From: an uncultured Pseudomonadota bacterium
Lineage (GTDB): Bacteria > Pseudomonadota > Gammaproteobacteria > Methylococcales > Methylomonadaceae
NCBI GenBank assembly: GCA_903918375.1
Contig: CAIXED010000061.1
Location: forward strand, 39,226 to 103,225
Direction of reading: 5' to 3'
DNA: 64,000 nt
In this document: piece after piece, positions 9,303 to 18,302 of the stretch
Position numbering within the stretch: position 1 is the first letter of the stretch
Layout: every line of letters begins with the position of its first letter
Program-made: the position numbers and the translations under genes
The notes under the pieces: generated by a model
Seen by the model: the letters and a program-made list of their open reading frames with translations, nothing else
What the model was told of the DNA's origin: nothing
Database searches by the model: none

Positions 9303-10002
9303 GTTCTTGCTCCAAAGCGACTTCGTCAATGCTGTGATGATCATAAATCCGCTCGCCAATCGGGGCTTGATAAGCGGTATGTTTAATCAAAATAGCGCCA
9401 GTAGGACAGATATGCGCGGCACTGTCGTTCACATCAATGTCACTGTCTTTCAGTTGACCAGTAGCGGAATTGATAATTAAGCGTTTATTAATCCCGCGCC
9501 CGCTGATGCCAAATACATTTTTACCGTCTTTTTCTCGGCTGGCACGCACACATAAATTGCAGAAAATACAGCGATTGTGATCAATCAAAATCTCGGGATG
9601 CGAGGCATCGACGGCTCGGTGCGGGTAAAAGTGGGGGAAATGGTTGTCGAGCATATTTAACTGATAGCCAACCGCTTGTAATTGGCAATTGCCGCTTTTT
9701 TCGCAAGAAGGGCATAAATGATTGCCTTCCACAAACAGCATTTGGGTAATCTTGCGACGGTCTTGTTTAAGTTGTTCGGTATTATTTAAAACCGCTTGCC
9801 CTTCTGCCGCCGGAAAGGTGCAAGCCGAGCAATTGCGACCGTTGACATTCACCGTACACAATTTACAGCTGCCATGCGGGGTATAGCCGGGTTTGTGACA
9901 TAAATGAGGGATATAAACACCGGCAGCAGTGGCGGCTTCGATAATGGTTTGGCCTTCGCTAAATTCAATGCGTTGACCATCGATAGTTAAACTAGCCATC
10001 AT
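9292..10002 (-). CDS. hoxU: HoxU, diaphorase iron-sulfur subunit of soluble hydrogenase
   Basis: 236 aa, related to the N-terminal part of complex I subunit NuoG. Begins with a plant-ferredoxin-like [2Fe-2S] domain (IPHLCHKPGYTPHGSCKLC, then CSAC). A His/Cys-ligated [4Fe-4S] segment (GNHLCPSCEKSGNCQLQ) follows, then CIFCNLCVRASREKDG and HICPTGAI for another cluster. It links HoxY electrons to HoxF. Overlaps hoxF by 4 bases and hoxY by 11, a tight operon. The length of about 235 aa separates it from true NuoG and from formate dehydrogenase subunits, which are much longer. Confidence 0.93.
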   Translation of the reverse strand: MMASLTIDGQRIEFSEGQTIIEAATAAGVYIPHLCHKPGYTPHGSCKLCTVNVNGRNCSACTFPAAEGQAVLNNTEQLKQDRRKITQMLFVEGNHLCPSCEKSGNCQLQAVGYQLNMLDNHFPHFYPHRAVDASHPEILIDHNRCIFCNLCVRASREKDGKNVFGISGRGINKRLIINSATGQLKDSDIDVNDSAAHICPTGAILIKHTAYQAPIGERIYDHHSIDEVALEQEHGK

Positions 10003-11777
10003 TCCTCCACTTGCTGTAAATGTGCGGCGGCATCGTTGCGATGAGCCAGCTGTCGAGCGGTTTCTAAAGCAGCGTCCAAATCAAATCCCGGCTCGTAGCT
10101 AATGTTCTTGAGTTGCTGTTGATACAGTTCGGGGTAACGCTGCAAAGTCGTCAAAACCGGATTGGCGGCGGTTTGACCTAAACCGCAATGGCTGTAGTTT
10201 TTCAGCAATTGCGAAATCGCATCCAATTCCACCACATCGCCAGCAGAACCATGACCATTAGCGATTTTATCCAGCTGTTTTTTTAATAAGGAAGTACCGA
10301 CTCGGCATGGGGTACAAAAGCCGCAGCTTTCATGGGCAAAAAAGTCGGTGAAATTTTGGACGATGTCGAGAATCTTGCGTTGCTGATTGAAAACAATAAA
10401 AGAACCACCGGTAGCTAGGTCTTCAAAGGCAATTTGGCGATCAAATTCCTGATTAGAAATAAAACAACCCGACGGGCCACCAATCTGGACGCCCAACACA
10501 TTTTTAGCACCGCAATCGTTGAGTATCTGAGCAATGCTTGTACCAAAGGGATATTCATAAATTCCCGGCTTTTCACAATCGCCACTAATGCTGAGAATTT
10601 TGCTACCAGCCGATTTTTCGGTGCCGACATTAGCAAACCATGCGCCACCGTTAACCACAATCGCTGCAGCGGCTAAAAAGGTTTCGACGTTGTTGACTAC
10701 GGTGGGTTGATTCAAATAGCCGCAACTAACCGGATAGGGTGGTCGATTACGAGGAATACCCGGTTTACCTTCCAAGGATTCAATCAAGGCTGATTCTTCG
10801 CCACAAATATAAGCGCCAGCACCTAAGCGAATTTCAATATCAAACGCCAATCCTTGATTAACAATATTGTCACCCAATAAGCCTTCGTCACGACGTTGCT
10901 GCAAAACCGCGTTGAGTTGCTGGTAAAGATACAGATATTCACCACGCAGATATAAAAAACCTTGTTGAGCGCCAATAATCGCTGCACAAATCGTCATGCC
11001 TTCAAATACTTGGTCGGCATAACGATGCAATAAAACCCGATCTTTAAAGGTGCCAGGCTCGCCTTCGTCGGCATTACAAACCACATAGCGTTGCTGACTG
11101 GTTTCTTCTGCACAAAACTGCCATTTTTGGGCGGTTTTAAATCCCGCGCCGCCTCGACCGCGTAAATCTGATAAATCAATTTCTGCCAAACTGGCGGTTA
11201 AGCCTTTGGCGAACATTGCGTATAAGCCAGTCGATTTTTCAATCGGTGCACTGAGCAATAAATCCACTTTGCAGATTTGATCGGCAACGCTAAATAATTC
11301 TGGCGGCCATTCGCTGATAGGTTTTTGCGCTTCGATGAGCGCTGTAATAGCATCAATGCTGGCATAACTTAGATTTGGCAGGGCATAGCCATTGATTAAA
11401 GCCGCCGGGCCTTGATCACAAAGCCCAGTACAAGAAGTGTTATTTAAGCTGACTAAACCATCGGCACGAACTTGGCCTAACTTTAGCTGCAGTTTTTGTT
11501 CTAAATAAGTGGTTAAATCGGCCTTACCCAACATGCGATCAGTAATCGAGTCGCTGAGTAAAATCTGATAATGGCCTTGTGGTGTTAAATGAAAAAAACT
11601 GTAGAATTCGGCAACAGCGACAATTTGAGTTATGGGGATTTTTAATTCATCAGCCAAATAATCAATGGCTTGAGGAGGAATATGCTGATATTGCTGTTGT
11701 ATTTTTCGCAGTATTTCTAAAAGCCTCTGTGGTTGATAGGCTATTTCGGTTAGCGCCGCTTGCATAAAGTTTTTCAT
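9999..11777 (-). CDS. hoxF: HoxF, NAD+/FMN-binding diaphorase subunit of soluble hydrogenase
   Basis: 592 aa: a NuoE-like domain (about 1-150) fused to a NuoF-like domain. The latter has the NAD site GRGGAGFKTAQKW, the FMN site CNADEGEPGTFKDR, GAGAYICGEESALIESLEGKPG and the [4Fe-4S] motif SCGFCTPCR. This fusion is typical of HoxF. In the NuoE-like part only the second cysteine pair is present (SCTGLCDQG). The region where the first two should lie (LLSDSITDRMLG) has none, so that [2Fe-2S] cluster is probably absent or differently ligated. AGGT upstream of the ATG is a fair ribosome site. It is first of hoxFUY and starts 33 bases from a divergent gene. Confidence 0.94.
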   Translation of the reverse strand: MKNFMQAALTEIAYQPQRLLEILRKIQQQYQHIPPQAIDYLADELKIPITQIVAVAEFYSFFHLTPQGHYQILLSDSITDRMLGKADLTTYLEQKLQLKLGQVRADGLVSLNNTSCTGLCDQGPAALINGYALPNLSYASIDAITALIEAQKPISEWPPELFSVADQICKVDLLLSAPIEKSTGLYAMFAKGLTASLAEIDLSDLRGRGGAGFKTAQKWQFCAEETSQQRYVVCNADEGEPGTFKDRVLLHRYADQVFEGMTICAAIIGAQQGFLYLRGEYLYLYQQLNAVLQQRRDEGLLGDNIVNQGLAFDIEIRLGAGAYICGEESALIESLEGKPGIPRNRPPYPVSCGYLNQPTVVNNVETFLAAAAIVVNGGAWFANVGTEKSAGSKILSISGDCEKPGIYEYPFGTSIAQILNDCGAKNVLGVQIGGPSGCFISNQEFDRQIAFEDLATGGSFIVFNQQRKILDIVQNFTDFFAHESCGFCTPCRVGTSLLKKQLDKIANGHGSAGDVVELDAISQLLKNYSHCGLGQTAANPVLTTLQRYPELYQQQLKNISYEPGFDLDAALETARQLAHRNDAAAHLQQVEE

Positions 11778-11810
11778 CGCATCATTACCTGTTTAGGTTG
11801 ACTTCCTTTT

Positions 11811-12272
11811 ATGACTCATTCGAAAAAATCTGTTTTTAAGTCCGCTTTAGATTTTGACGGTCGGCAAATGGCTGTTTGTTTAGCAATGATTGCCGAACAA
11901 AATAAGTTATTAGCCATTGTTAAAACGGCTTTGCCAAGCGATATTGCTAAGTCAGTCAATCACTGCGTCCGCTCTAAGCAACGCTTGCTACTGTATACCG
12001 AATCGGCATCTTGGGCATCACAACTTCGTTTTTTCCATCAGGCCATACTAAACAAATTAGCCGAAACTGAATATAAAAATATTCAGACTTTACAGGTAAA
12101 AATTCAACCGAAATTATTTGAGCAAAAGTCAGTCCGAATTGCACAACTACCCTCTGCAGATAATATCCGCATGATTCAAGAGCAAGTTAAACACCAAGAA
12201 CAGGATGAGTTAAATCAGGCTTTATTGCGTCTAAGCAATACATTGGAAAAGCGGTTAAAAGCTAATCGCTAA
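11811..12272 (+). CDS. DUF721 / DciA-like protein
   Basis: 153 aa. The arrangement of a helical N-terminal half, the VRSKQRLLLYTESASWASQLRFF segment and an NIQTLQVKIQPK strand matches DUF721, the family of DciA. DciA loads the replicative helicase DnaB in bacteria lacking DnaC. In many gammaproteobacteria this gene sits beside lpxC and secA at the end of the dcw cluster, as it does here. It is convergent with lpxC (about 20 bases between stops) and divergent from hoxF. The C-terminal tail is acidic then basic. The replication role is inferred from the family. Confidence 0.75.
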   Translation: MTHSKKSVFKSALDFDGRQMAVCLAMIAEQNKLLAIVKTALPSDIAKSVNHCVRSKQRLLLYTESASWASQLRFFHQAILNKLAETEYKNIQTLQVKIQPKLFEQKSVRIAQLPSADNIRMIQEQVKHQEQDELNQALLRLSNTLEKRLKANR

Positions 12273-12292
12273 TAACCGCTTTGAGATAGGTT

Positions 12293-13216
12293 CTATGCAG
12301 CAGAAACCAGATTTTGCGCTGAACGCATAAATGAAATAGGGGATTGATTAGCATCAGTAAATGATACTTTTTCCCATGCTTCTGGATTTTCTAATAAGGC
12401 TAGCAATAATTTATTGTTAAGTGCATGACCGGATTTAAAACCTTGATATTCACCAATCAAACTGTGACCGAGCAAATAAAGATCGCCAATCGCATCAAGA
12501 ATTTTATGCTTTACGAATTCATCAGCGTAACGCAAGCCGTCTTCGTTAAGTACGCGATCTTCGTCAACCACGATAGCATTATCTAAACTACCGCCCAAAG
12601 CCAGATTGTTCTCGCGTAAGAATTCAATATCTTTCATAAAGCCGAAGGTTCTGGCGCGACTCACTTCTTTTACAAAGGTTGTCGATGAAAAATCCATCAC
12701 CGCAGTTTTAAGATGCTCAGAGAATGCGGGGTGTTCAAAATCGATAGTGAATGTCACCTTAAAACCATCAAATGGTTCAAATGCCGCCCATTTATCACCA
12801 TCTTCAACCCGAATTGGCTGTTTAATGCGAATGTAATGTTTAGGTGCATCTTGTTCAACAACACCGGCCGATTGTAATAAAAATACGAAAGGACCTGCGC
12901 TACCATCCATGATAGGCACCTCTGGCGCACTGACATCGATAATCGCATTATCAATACCCAAACCAGCAAGTGCAGATAGAAGATGTTCAACGGTAGAAAC
13001 CTTAACGCCATCGCGAACTAGCGTTGTCGATAATTTAGTTTCACCCACATTTTCAGGACGAGCTTCTATAGTAACGGGGGTTTCCAAATCGACACGACGG
13101 AAACAGATACCTGCATTGGGTTCTGCAGGATGCAAAGTTAAATACACTTTGTCACCGGTATGCAAACCAACACCTGTAGCTCTAATTGTGTTTTTTAAGG
13201 TTCTCTGTTTAATCAT
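12293..13216 (-). CDS. lpxC: UDP-3-O-acyl-N-acetylglucosamine deacetylase
   Basis: 307 aa, normal length. Zinc enzyme catalysing the committed step of lipid A synthesis, in the cytoplasm. The first zinc ligand is His78 in [14 protein letters not shown]; the other two are in [16 protein letters not shown] (HxxxD). The N-terminal [18 protein letters not shown] and the SLDNAIV segment are characteristic. It is last in the dcw cluster, as in E. coli, separated from ftsZ by about 90 bases that contain a hairpin and may also carry its own promoter. Confidence 0.97.
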   Translation of the reverse strand: MIKQRTLKNTIRATGVGLHTGDKVYLTLHPAEPNAGICFRRVDLETPVTIEARPENVGETKLSTTLVRDGVKVSTVEHLLSALAGLGIDNAIIDVSAPEVPIMDGSAGPFVFLLQSAGVVEQDAPKHYIRIKQPIRVEDGDKWAAFEPFDGFKVTFTIDFEHPAFSEHLKTAVMDFSSTTFVKEVSRARTFGFMKDIEFLRENNLALGGSLDNAIVVDEDRVLNEDGLRYADEFVKHKILDAIGDLYLLGHSLIGEYQGFKSGHALNNKLLLALLENPEAWEKVSFTDANQSPISFMRSAQNLVSAA

Positions 13217-13243
13217 GAATACTGATAAATAGGAATAAAGATC

Positions 13244-13278
13244 GGAAAGTCTATCATAATTTCAACGATAGACTTTCC
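13244..13278 (-). terminator. Hairpin between ftsZ and lpxC
   Basis: GGAAAGTCTATC and GATAGACTTTCC form a perfect 12-bp stem with an 11-base loop. In the minus direction it is followed by GATCTTTATTCC, a weak T-rich stretch. It probably attenuates read-through from the division cluster into lpxC or stabilises the ftsZ message end. Confidence 0.55.
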
Positions 13279-13309
13279 CACCGTGGCGATTTAGCCTGCT
13301 TTTAACAGC

Positions 13310-14470
13310 TTAATCGGCCTGACGTCTTAAGAATGCAGGCACATCTAAGTAATCCAAATCAACTTCCATTCCTCTCGGCTGAGCACCAAAGCGAGTTTCG
13401 CGTGTTGATTCTTGTTTTTGCTGACGAATCACAGTTGGTTTATCCAATTGATCGTAATTCACTTCACCAGCAACTACTTTTTTTACCAAGTTAACTGGAG
13501 CATTAACTTTGTTTTTTTCACCTATACCCGTAGCAACAACAGTAACTTTTAATTCGTTGCCCATATTTGGGTTAACCGCCATGCCGATCTTAATGTCTGC
13601 CTCATCAGATGCAAAAGAGTGCATGATGCCACCGATTTCATCAAATTCATTAAGACCCAAATCACCATTTGAAGTGACATTAACCAAAATGCCGCGCGCA
13701 CCTTGCAAGTTAATATCTTCTAACAATGGACAAGCAATCGCTTTCTCAGCCGCTAAACGCGCACGGTTTTCACCAGTTGCAACGCCTGTTCCCATAATCG
13801 CACTACCGTTGTTTGTCATGACGGTTCTAACGTCGGCAAAGTCAACGTTCATTAAACCTGGGTGAGTAATTAACTCGGTAATACCTTGGACAGCGTCCAA
13901 CAAGACATCATTAGCAACACGGAACGATTCAACTAATGAACGGTTGTTACCCAAAGTAGGCAACAACTTTTGATTTGGAATAATGATCAAAGAATCAACC
14001 AATTTTTCCAATTCACGAAGACCCGCTTCGGCAACACCTTTTTTCTTTGTGCCTTCGAAGTCAAATGGCTTAGAAACCACCGCAACCGTTAAAACACCTA
14101 ATTCTTTAGCCACTTCAGCAAATACAGTAATCGCCCCAGTACCTGTTCCACCGCCCATACCTGCGGTTAAAAACACCATATCAGCGCCATCAATCACTTC
14201 GCGAATGCGGTCACGATTTTCTTCTGCAGCCGCACGACCCACTTCAGGACGAGTGCCTGCACCCAGACCTTTAGTCAACTCGACCCCTAACTGCACAACG
14301 GTATCAACCGTCATTTGACGAAGGGCTTGAGCGTCAGTATTGGCACAAATGAATTGCACTCCCTCAATACCGCCATTAACCATGTGATTAACCGCGTTAC
14401 CGCCCCCACCGCCAACGCCAATAACCTTAATTACCGCATTGCCGCTATTATCCAATAATTCAAATTTCAT
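13310..14470 (-). CDS. ftsZ: Cell division GTPase FtsZ
   Basis: 386 aa from the ATG at 14470, preceded by a strong GAGGGTGAG ribosome site; the ORF track starts 7 codons earlier at a GTG-type codon. Tubulin homologue that polymerises into the Z ring. The GTP-binding glycine loop GGGTGTG lies in MGGGTGTGAITVFAEV. The T7 loop NVDFADVRTVM carries the catalytic acidic residue. The C-terminal peptide LDYLDVPAFLRRQ binds FtsA and ZipA. The linker before it is about 70 residues of charged, low-complexity sequence. It follows ftsA with 26 bases between. Confidence 0.98.
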   Translation of the reverse strand: MKFELLDNSGNAVIKVIGVGGGGGNAVNHMVNGGIEGVQFICANTDAQALRQMTVDTVVQLGVELTKGLGAGTRPEVGRAAAEENRDRIREVIDGADMVFLTAGMGGGTGTGAITVFAEVAKELGVLTVAVVSKPFDFEGTKKKGVAEAGLRELEKLVDSLIIIPNQKLLPTLGNNRSLVESFRVANDVLLDAVQGITELITHPGLMNVDFADVRTVMTNNGSAIMGTGVATGENRARLAAEKAIACPLLEDINLQGARGILVNVTSNGDLGLNEFDEIGGIMHSFASDEADIKIGMAVNPNMGNELKVTVVATGIGEKNKVNAPVNLVKKVVAGEVNYDQLDKPTVIRQQKQESTRETRFGAQPRGMEVDLDYLDVPAFLRRQAD

Positions 14471-14496
14471 ATTCTCACCCTCTCGCACCACACGAT

Positions 14497-15723
14497 TTAA
14501 AAATTACCCTGAAACCAACTTTTGATTTTTGAAAACAGATCCGTTCCATCTTCATGAATACTCATACCTCGGCCTTTATGATCTTTTCCATATAACAATA
14601 GGCCAACAGCTGTTGAATAAATTGGGTTTTGCACTACATCAGTTAAGCCCGACACATGCAAAGGCACCCCCATACGAACAGGCATATGGAAAATTTCTTC
14701 TGCTAATTCACCCAAACCTTTAACTTGTGAACTACCACCAGTAATGACCATGCCGGCAGCTATTAAATCTTCATAGCCACTACGTCTTAATTCTGCTTGC
14801 ACCAACAACAATAATTCTTCATAACGAGGCTCAACGATTTCCGCTAAATTTTGAGCTGAAATCTTACGCGGCTCACGATCACCAATACTTGGCACATCAA
14901 TCATTTCCTGGGTATCAGCGATTTGCGTCAATGCACAGGCAAAACTACGTTTAATTTGCTCTGCATTTTTGGTCGGTGTCCGCAAAGCAACGGCAATATC
15001 ATTAGTCACTTGATCACCAGCGATGGGAATTACCGCAGTGTGCTTGATTGCACCTTCGGAAAAAATCGCTAAATCGGTGGTCCCGCCACCAATATCAATT
15101 AAGCAAACACCTAAATCTTTTTCGTCGTCAGTTAAAACAGCTGAGCATGAGGCTAATTGCTCTAAAACAATTTCATCAACATCTAAGCCGCATTTACGGA
15201 TACATTTGACGATATTTTGTTCAGCACTGACGCTACTAGTCACCATGTGAACCTTGGCTTCTAAGCGGATACCTGACATACCAATCGGCTCTTTAATACC
15301 TTCTTGCTGATCAATCACAAATTCTTGCGGCAAAATGTGCAGAATTTTTTGATCAGCTGGAATCGCTACGGCACGCGCTGAATCAATCACACGATCAATA
15401 TCGTGTTGAGTGACTTCTTGCTCTCTAATCGCGACAATACCGTGAGAATTTAAGCTCTTGATATGGCTGCCAGCAATGCCGGCAAACACGGACTTAATCT
15501 CGCATCCGGCCATCAATTCCGCTTCTTCTACCGCACGCTGAATTGAATGCACTGTAGATTCCAAATTAACCACAATGCCTCTTTTCAAACCTTTGGATGG
15601 AGCGGTTCCAATCCCAATAATTTCGATTTCATCGCCACCACGGTATTCGCCGACAATAGCCGCCACTTTGGATGTGCCTATATCCAATCCCACTAATAAA
15701 TTTCGATCTGTTTTTTTGGCCAT
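14497..15723 (-). CDS. ftsA: Cell division protein FtsA
   Basis: Actin-like ATPase that tethers FtsZ to the inner membrane; 408 aa from the ATG at 15723. A TTG four codons upstream overlaps the ftsQ stop (TTGA) and cannot be excluded as start. Phosphate-1 motif GLDIGTSKVAAIVGE is near the N terminus, and phosphate-2 GVCLIDIGGGTTDLAIF is in the middle. MVITGGSSQVKGL is the adenosine motif. The C-terminal amphipathic membrane-targeting helix is KIKSWFQGNF. Lies between ftsQ and ftsZ as in all gammaproteobacterial dcw clusters. Confidence 0.97.
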   Translation of the reverse strand: MAKKTDRNLLVGLDIGTSKVAAIVGEYRGGDEIEIIGIGTAPSKGLKRGIVVNLESTVHSIQRAVEEAELMAGCEIKSVFAGIAGSHIKSLNSHGIVAIREQEVTQHDIDRVIDSARAVAIPADQKILHILPQEFVIDQQEGIKEPIGMSGIRLEAKVHMVTSSVSAEQNIVKCIRKCGLDVDEIVLEQLASCSAVLTDDEKDLGVCLIDIGGGTTDLAIFSEGAIKHTAVIPIAGDQVTNDIAVALRTPTKNAEQIKRSFACALTQIADTQEMIDVPSIGDREPRKISAQNLAEIVEPRYEELLLLVQAELRRSGYEDLIAAGMVITGGSSQVKGLGELAEEIFHMPVRMGVPLHVSGLTDVVQNPIYSTAVGLLLYGKDHKGRGMSIHEDGTDLFSKIKSWFQGNF

Positions 15724-15731
15724 TTCTTTGC

Positions 15732-16481
15732 TCAATAAGCGTTTAAATCAGGTTTAGTTTTTGCTGTGACTGCTTTCCAATCAATATTCGTTCCGGGCTT
15801 CCATGTAATCGCGTAGCCGTTGGGATAACGGGTATCGACCGTTTCTATGGCTGCCAACTGTGCCTCGCCCAACTCATCCATGGTTTTTAAAAAACGTTGC
15901 ATACTTTCTAGCGGCGCTTTTCTGCCTAACTGCATTTCCATGCCATTCGCTAATTTAATCCGCCATGCCCGACGTTCATTGACATGAAACTCGGCTAACT
16001 GCATCGATTTATCTCTTAAAACGATGTACACACCCTTCATAATTTCCAGCAATTTCTTTTCTTGTCCTTCTGGCCCTGTCACCAAAGGCAAATTTTTAAA
16101 TGGTTCAATATTGTCAGGTTTCAAAACATCGCCTTCATTATTCAACAAGGCATCTTTACCCCAACGCACCACAGGCTTTTGCTCGGTCACCTTGATATAC
16201 ACGGCATCAGGCCAAACACGTTTTACATCTACATCATCAACCAAAGCCAAATGACTAATCATTTGATGAATAACATTCATATCAGCATGATAAAAACCAC
16301 GCTTCATTTCCGGTGTTAACAACTGTTTCAGCTTATCTTTATCGATATACTGAAATGCGCCTTCAATCTTCACATAGCGAATCGGTTTACTAATCGCATC
16401 TTGACTGTTAAGCCTTGCCCAACCAAACCAAGCTGCAACCAACAACACCAAGCCAACAATGATGACGCTAAATCTCGACAC
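15732..16481 (-). CDS. ftsQ: Cell division protein FtsQ
   Basis: 249 aa. One transmembrane helix near the N terminus (VIIVGLVLLVAAWFGWARL) is followed by a periplasmic POTRA domain (PIRYVKIEGAFQYIDKDKLKQ). A beta domain then begins around ALVDDVDVKRVWPDAVYIKVTEQKPVVRWG, a typical FtsQ stretch. It bridges early and late divisome proteins by binding FtsB and FtsL. Its start overlaps the end of ddlB by 14 bases, and its stop nearly touches the ftsA start. Confidence 0.95.
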   Translation of the reverse strand: MSRFSVIIVGLVLLVAAWFGWARLNSQDAISKPIRYVKIEGAFQYIDKDKLKQLLTPEMKRGFYHADMNVIHQMISHLALVDDVDVKRVWPDAVYIKVTEQKPVVRWGKDALLNNEGDVLKPDNIEPFKNLPLVTGPEGQEKKLLEIMKGVYIVLRDKSMQLAEFHVNERRAWRIKLANGMEMQLGRKAPLESMQRFLKTMDELGEAQLAAIETVDTRYPNGYAITWKPGTNIDWKAVTAKTKPDLNAY

Positions 16482-17418
16482 CTTGCCCCGCCACGCTGGT
16501 TTCTAAAATTCGCCAGACTAATTGGTTAAACTCGATGCCAGCGGCTTTAGCCGCCATCGGCACTAAACTATGATCGGTCATGCCAGGCACTGTATTGACT
16601 TCAATCAACTGCGAGCGGTCTTGATTATCGATAAACACATCGACTCTAGCCCAACCTTTTACCTGTAAACCGCGACAGGCTTGCACGGCCAAAGCTTGCA
16701 GTTGTTGCTCGCGTTCAGCGCTCAAACCACAAGGACAATGGTACTTGGTGGTATTGGCACGATATTTAGCATCGAAATCGTAAAATTGATTCGGAGTTTC
16801 TAAGCGAATCACCGGCAGTGCTTCACCATCTAATACACCCACCGTATATTCCTGACCTTGCACCCATTGTTCGGCATACACATCGCAATTAAATTGCTTA
16901 GCCACTTGTAAAGCCTCAACCAATTCCTCGCGGTTATTGGCTTTACTCATACCAATACTAGAACCTTCTTGTGCTGGCTTAACAATCACAGGAAAACCCA
17001 GTTGTGCTATGCAAACATCAATATCATCATCAGTTTGCAAGACAAACCATTTTGGGGTTGCCAAACCTAAACCTTGCCAGCAGAGCTTGGTTCGCAATTT
17101 ATCCATGCTCAATGCCGAAGCTAAAACACCAGAACCGGTATAAGGCAATCGCAATACTCCCAAAATTGCCTGTAAAACTCCGTCTTCTCCGCCACGTCCA
17201 TGAATAATATTAAAGACGCGGTCAACTTTAATATTGGCTAATGCATCAATCGGACTGGCGGTTACATCAATCGCTACCACATCAATATCTTGTTGCTGTA
17301 AGGCCTGAAACACCGCATTTCCGCTACGCAAAGAAATCTCTCGTTCTGCGGCAGTTCCGCCCATCAATACAGCGACTTTGCCAAAGTCAGCAGGATTTTT
17401 TATCCGTAATGGTTTCAT
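16468..17418 (-). CDS. ddlB: D-alanine--D-alanine ligase
   Basis: 316 aa ATP-grasp enzyme making the D-Ala-D-Ala dipeptide for peptidoglycan. N-terminal VAVLMGGTAAEREISLRSG is the family signature. FNIIHGRGGEDGVLQAILG follows, then PVIVKPAQEGSSIGMSK (ATP-grasp lysine) and the metal-binding end IEVNTVPGMTDHSLVPMAA. The start overlaps the murB stop (ATGA). Position between murB and ftsQ is standard, so the symbol ddlB is used. Confidence 0.96.
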   Translation of the reverse strand: MKPLRIKNPADFGKVAVLMGGTAAEREISLRSGNAVFQALQQQDIDVVAIDVTASPIDALANIKVDRVFNIIHGRGGEDGVLQAILGVLRLPYTGSGVLASALSMDKLRTKLCWQGLGLATPKWFVLQTDDDIDVCIAQLGFPVIVKPAQEGSSIGMSKANNREELVEALQVAKQFNCDVYAEQWVQGQEYTVGVLDGEALPVIRLETPNQFYDFDAKYRANTTKYHCPCGLSAEREQQLQALAVQACRGLQVKGWARVDVFIDNQDRSQLIEVNTVPGMTDHSLVPMAAKAAGIEFNQLVWRILETSVAGQGVEI

Positions 17419-18302
17419 GCCTCGTCACCTATCCGACAAACTTCAGTCTGCAAACTGATACCAAATTGTTGCTGCACTTGGGTTTGAATATGTTGAATCA
17501 ATGTTTCAATATCCACCGCGGTGGCATTGCCCTGATTTTCAATAAAATTAGCGTGCTTTTCAGACACCACCGCACCACCGATCCGATAACCTTTTAATCC
17601 GCAAGCTTCGATTAAACGTGCCGCATGATCACCCGCTGGATTTTTAAATACCGAACCACAAGTCGGCTTGTTGGTTGGCTGGCTAGTGTTTCTTTTTTCT
17701 AATAACGCTTTAATCTGTAATTGGCTAACTTGGCTATCACCTTTAGCCAGCTTCAATTGCGCGGCTAAAAACCATTCATCATCAATGCCTTTCACCGAAC
17801 GATAAGCCACTTCAAATTCATGCTTGTTGCGATTAAGGACTTGGCCTTGCTGATTAAGCATTTCTAACTGATCAACAATTTGCCAAGTTTCACCGCCAAA
17901 TGCGCCGGCATTCATTTTCAATGCGCCGCCCATCGTGCCAGGAATGCCAGCCAAAAATTCCGCACCGGTTAAACCTAAATCACTACAAAATCTTGCAACA
18001 TGGGCGCAAGGCACACCGACTTCGACATAAACCCGATCAGTGTCGATTAAGCGCATTTCTTTTAATCGGTTACGGGTATTAATTACCGTGCCACGAATCC
18101 CACCATCACGAACTAATAAATTACTGCCTAAACCGATCCAATAAACCGGCTCACCGTTTGGTAATCCGGCAACAAAATCGATTAAATCGGCTTTGTTTTC
18201 AGGTATATACATACGCTGAGCGGGGCCGCCAACTCGCCAACTGGTGTATTTCGCCAGTGGTTCGTTATTCAGCAATGTGCCTTTATAAGCATGACTAGCC
18301 AT
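17415..18302 (-). CDS. murB: UDP-N-acetylenolpyruvoylglucosamine reductase
   Basis: 295 aa FAD enzyme reducing the enolpyruvyl group to give UDP-MurNAc. The FAD-binding features are [17 protein letters not shown] and [15 protein letters not shown], then [24 protein letters not shown]. The C-terminal domain has the catalytic serine region [18 protein letters not shown] and ending [17 protein letters not shown]. Length and architecture indicate the short type II form rather than the E. coli type. Start overlaps murC by 8 bases. Confidence 0.96.
   Translation of the reverse strand: MASHAYKGTLLNNEPLAKYTSWRVGGPAQRMYIPENKADLIDFVAGLPNGEPVYWIGLGSNLLVRDGGIRGTVINTRNRLKEMRLIDTDRVYVEVGVPCAHVARFCSDLGLTGAEFLAGIPGTMGGALKMNAGAFGGETWQIVDQLEMLNQQGQVLNRNKHEFEVAYRSVKGIDDEWFLAAQLKLAKGDSQVSQLQIKALLEKRNTSQPTNKPTCGSVFKNPAGDHAARLIEACGLKGYRIGGAVVSEKHANFIENQGNATAVDIETLIQHIQTQVQQQFGISLQTEVCRIGDEA

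Noticed and set aside
9292-11777. hoxF/hoxU read as complex I (nuoEFG) or formate dehydrogenase subunits
   Set aside because: The NuoE-NuoF fusion, the short NuoG-like HoxU and the HoxY small-subunit gene together fit only a soluble hydrogenase module.
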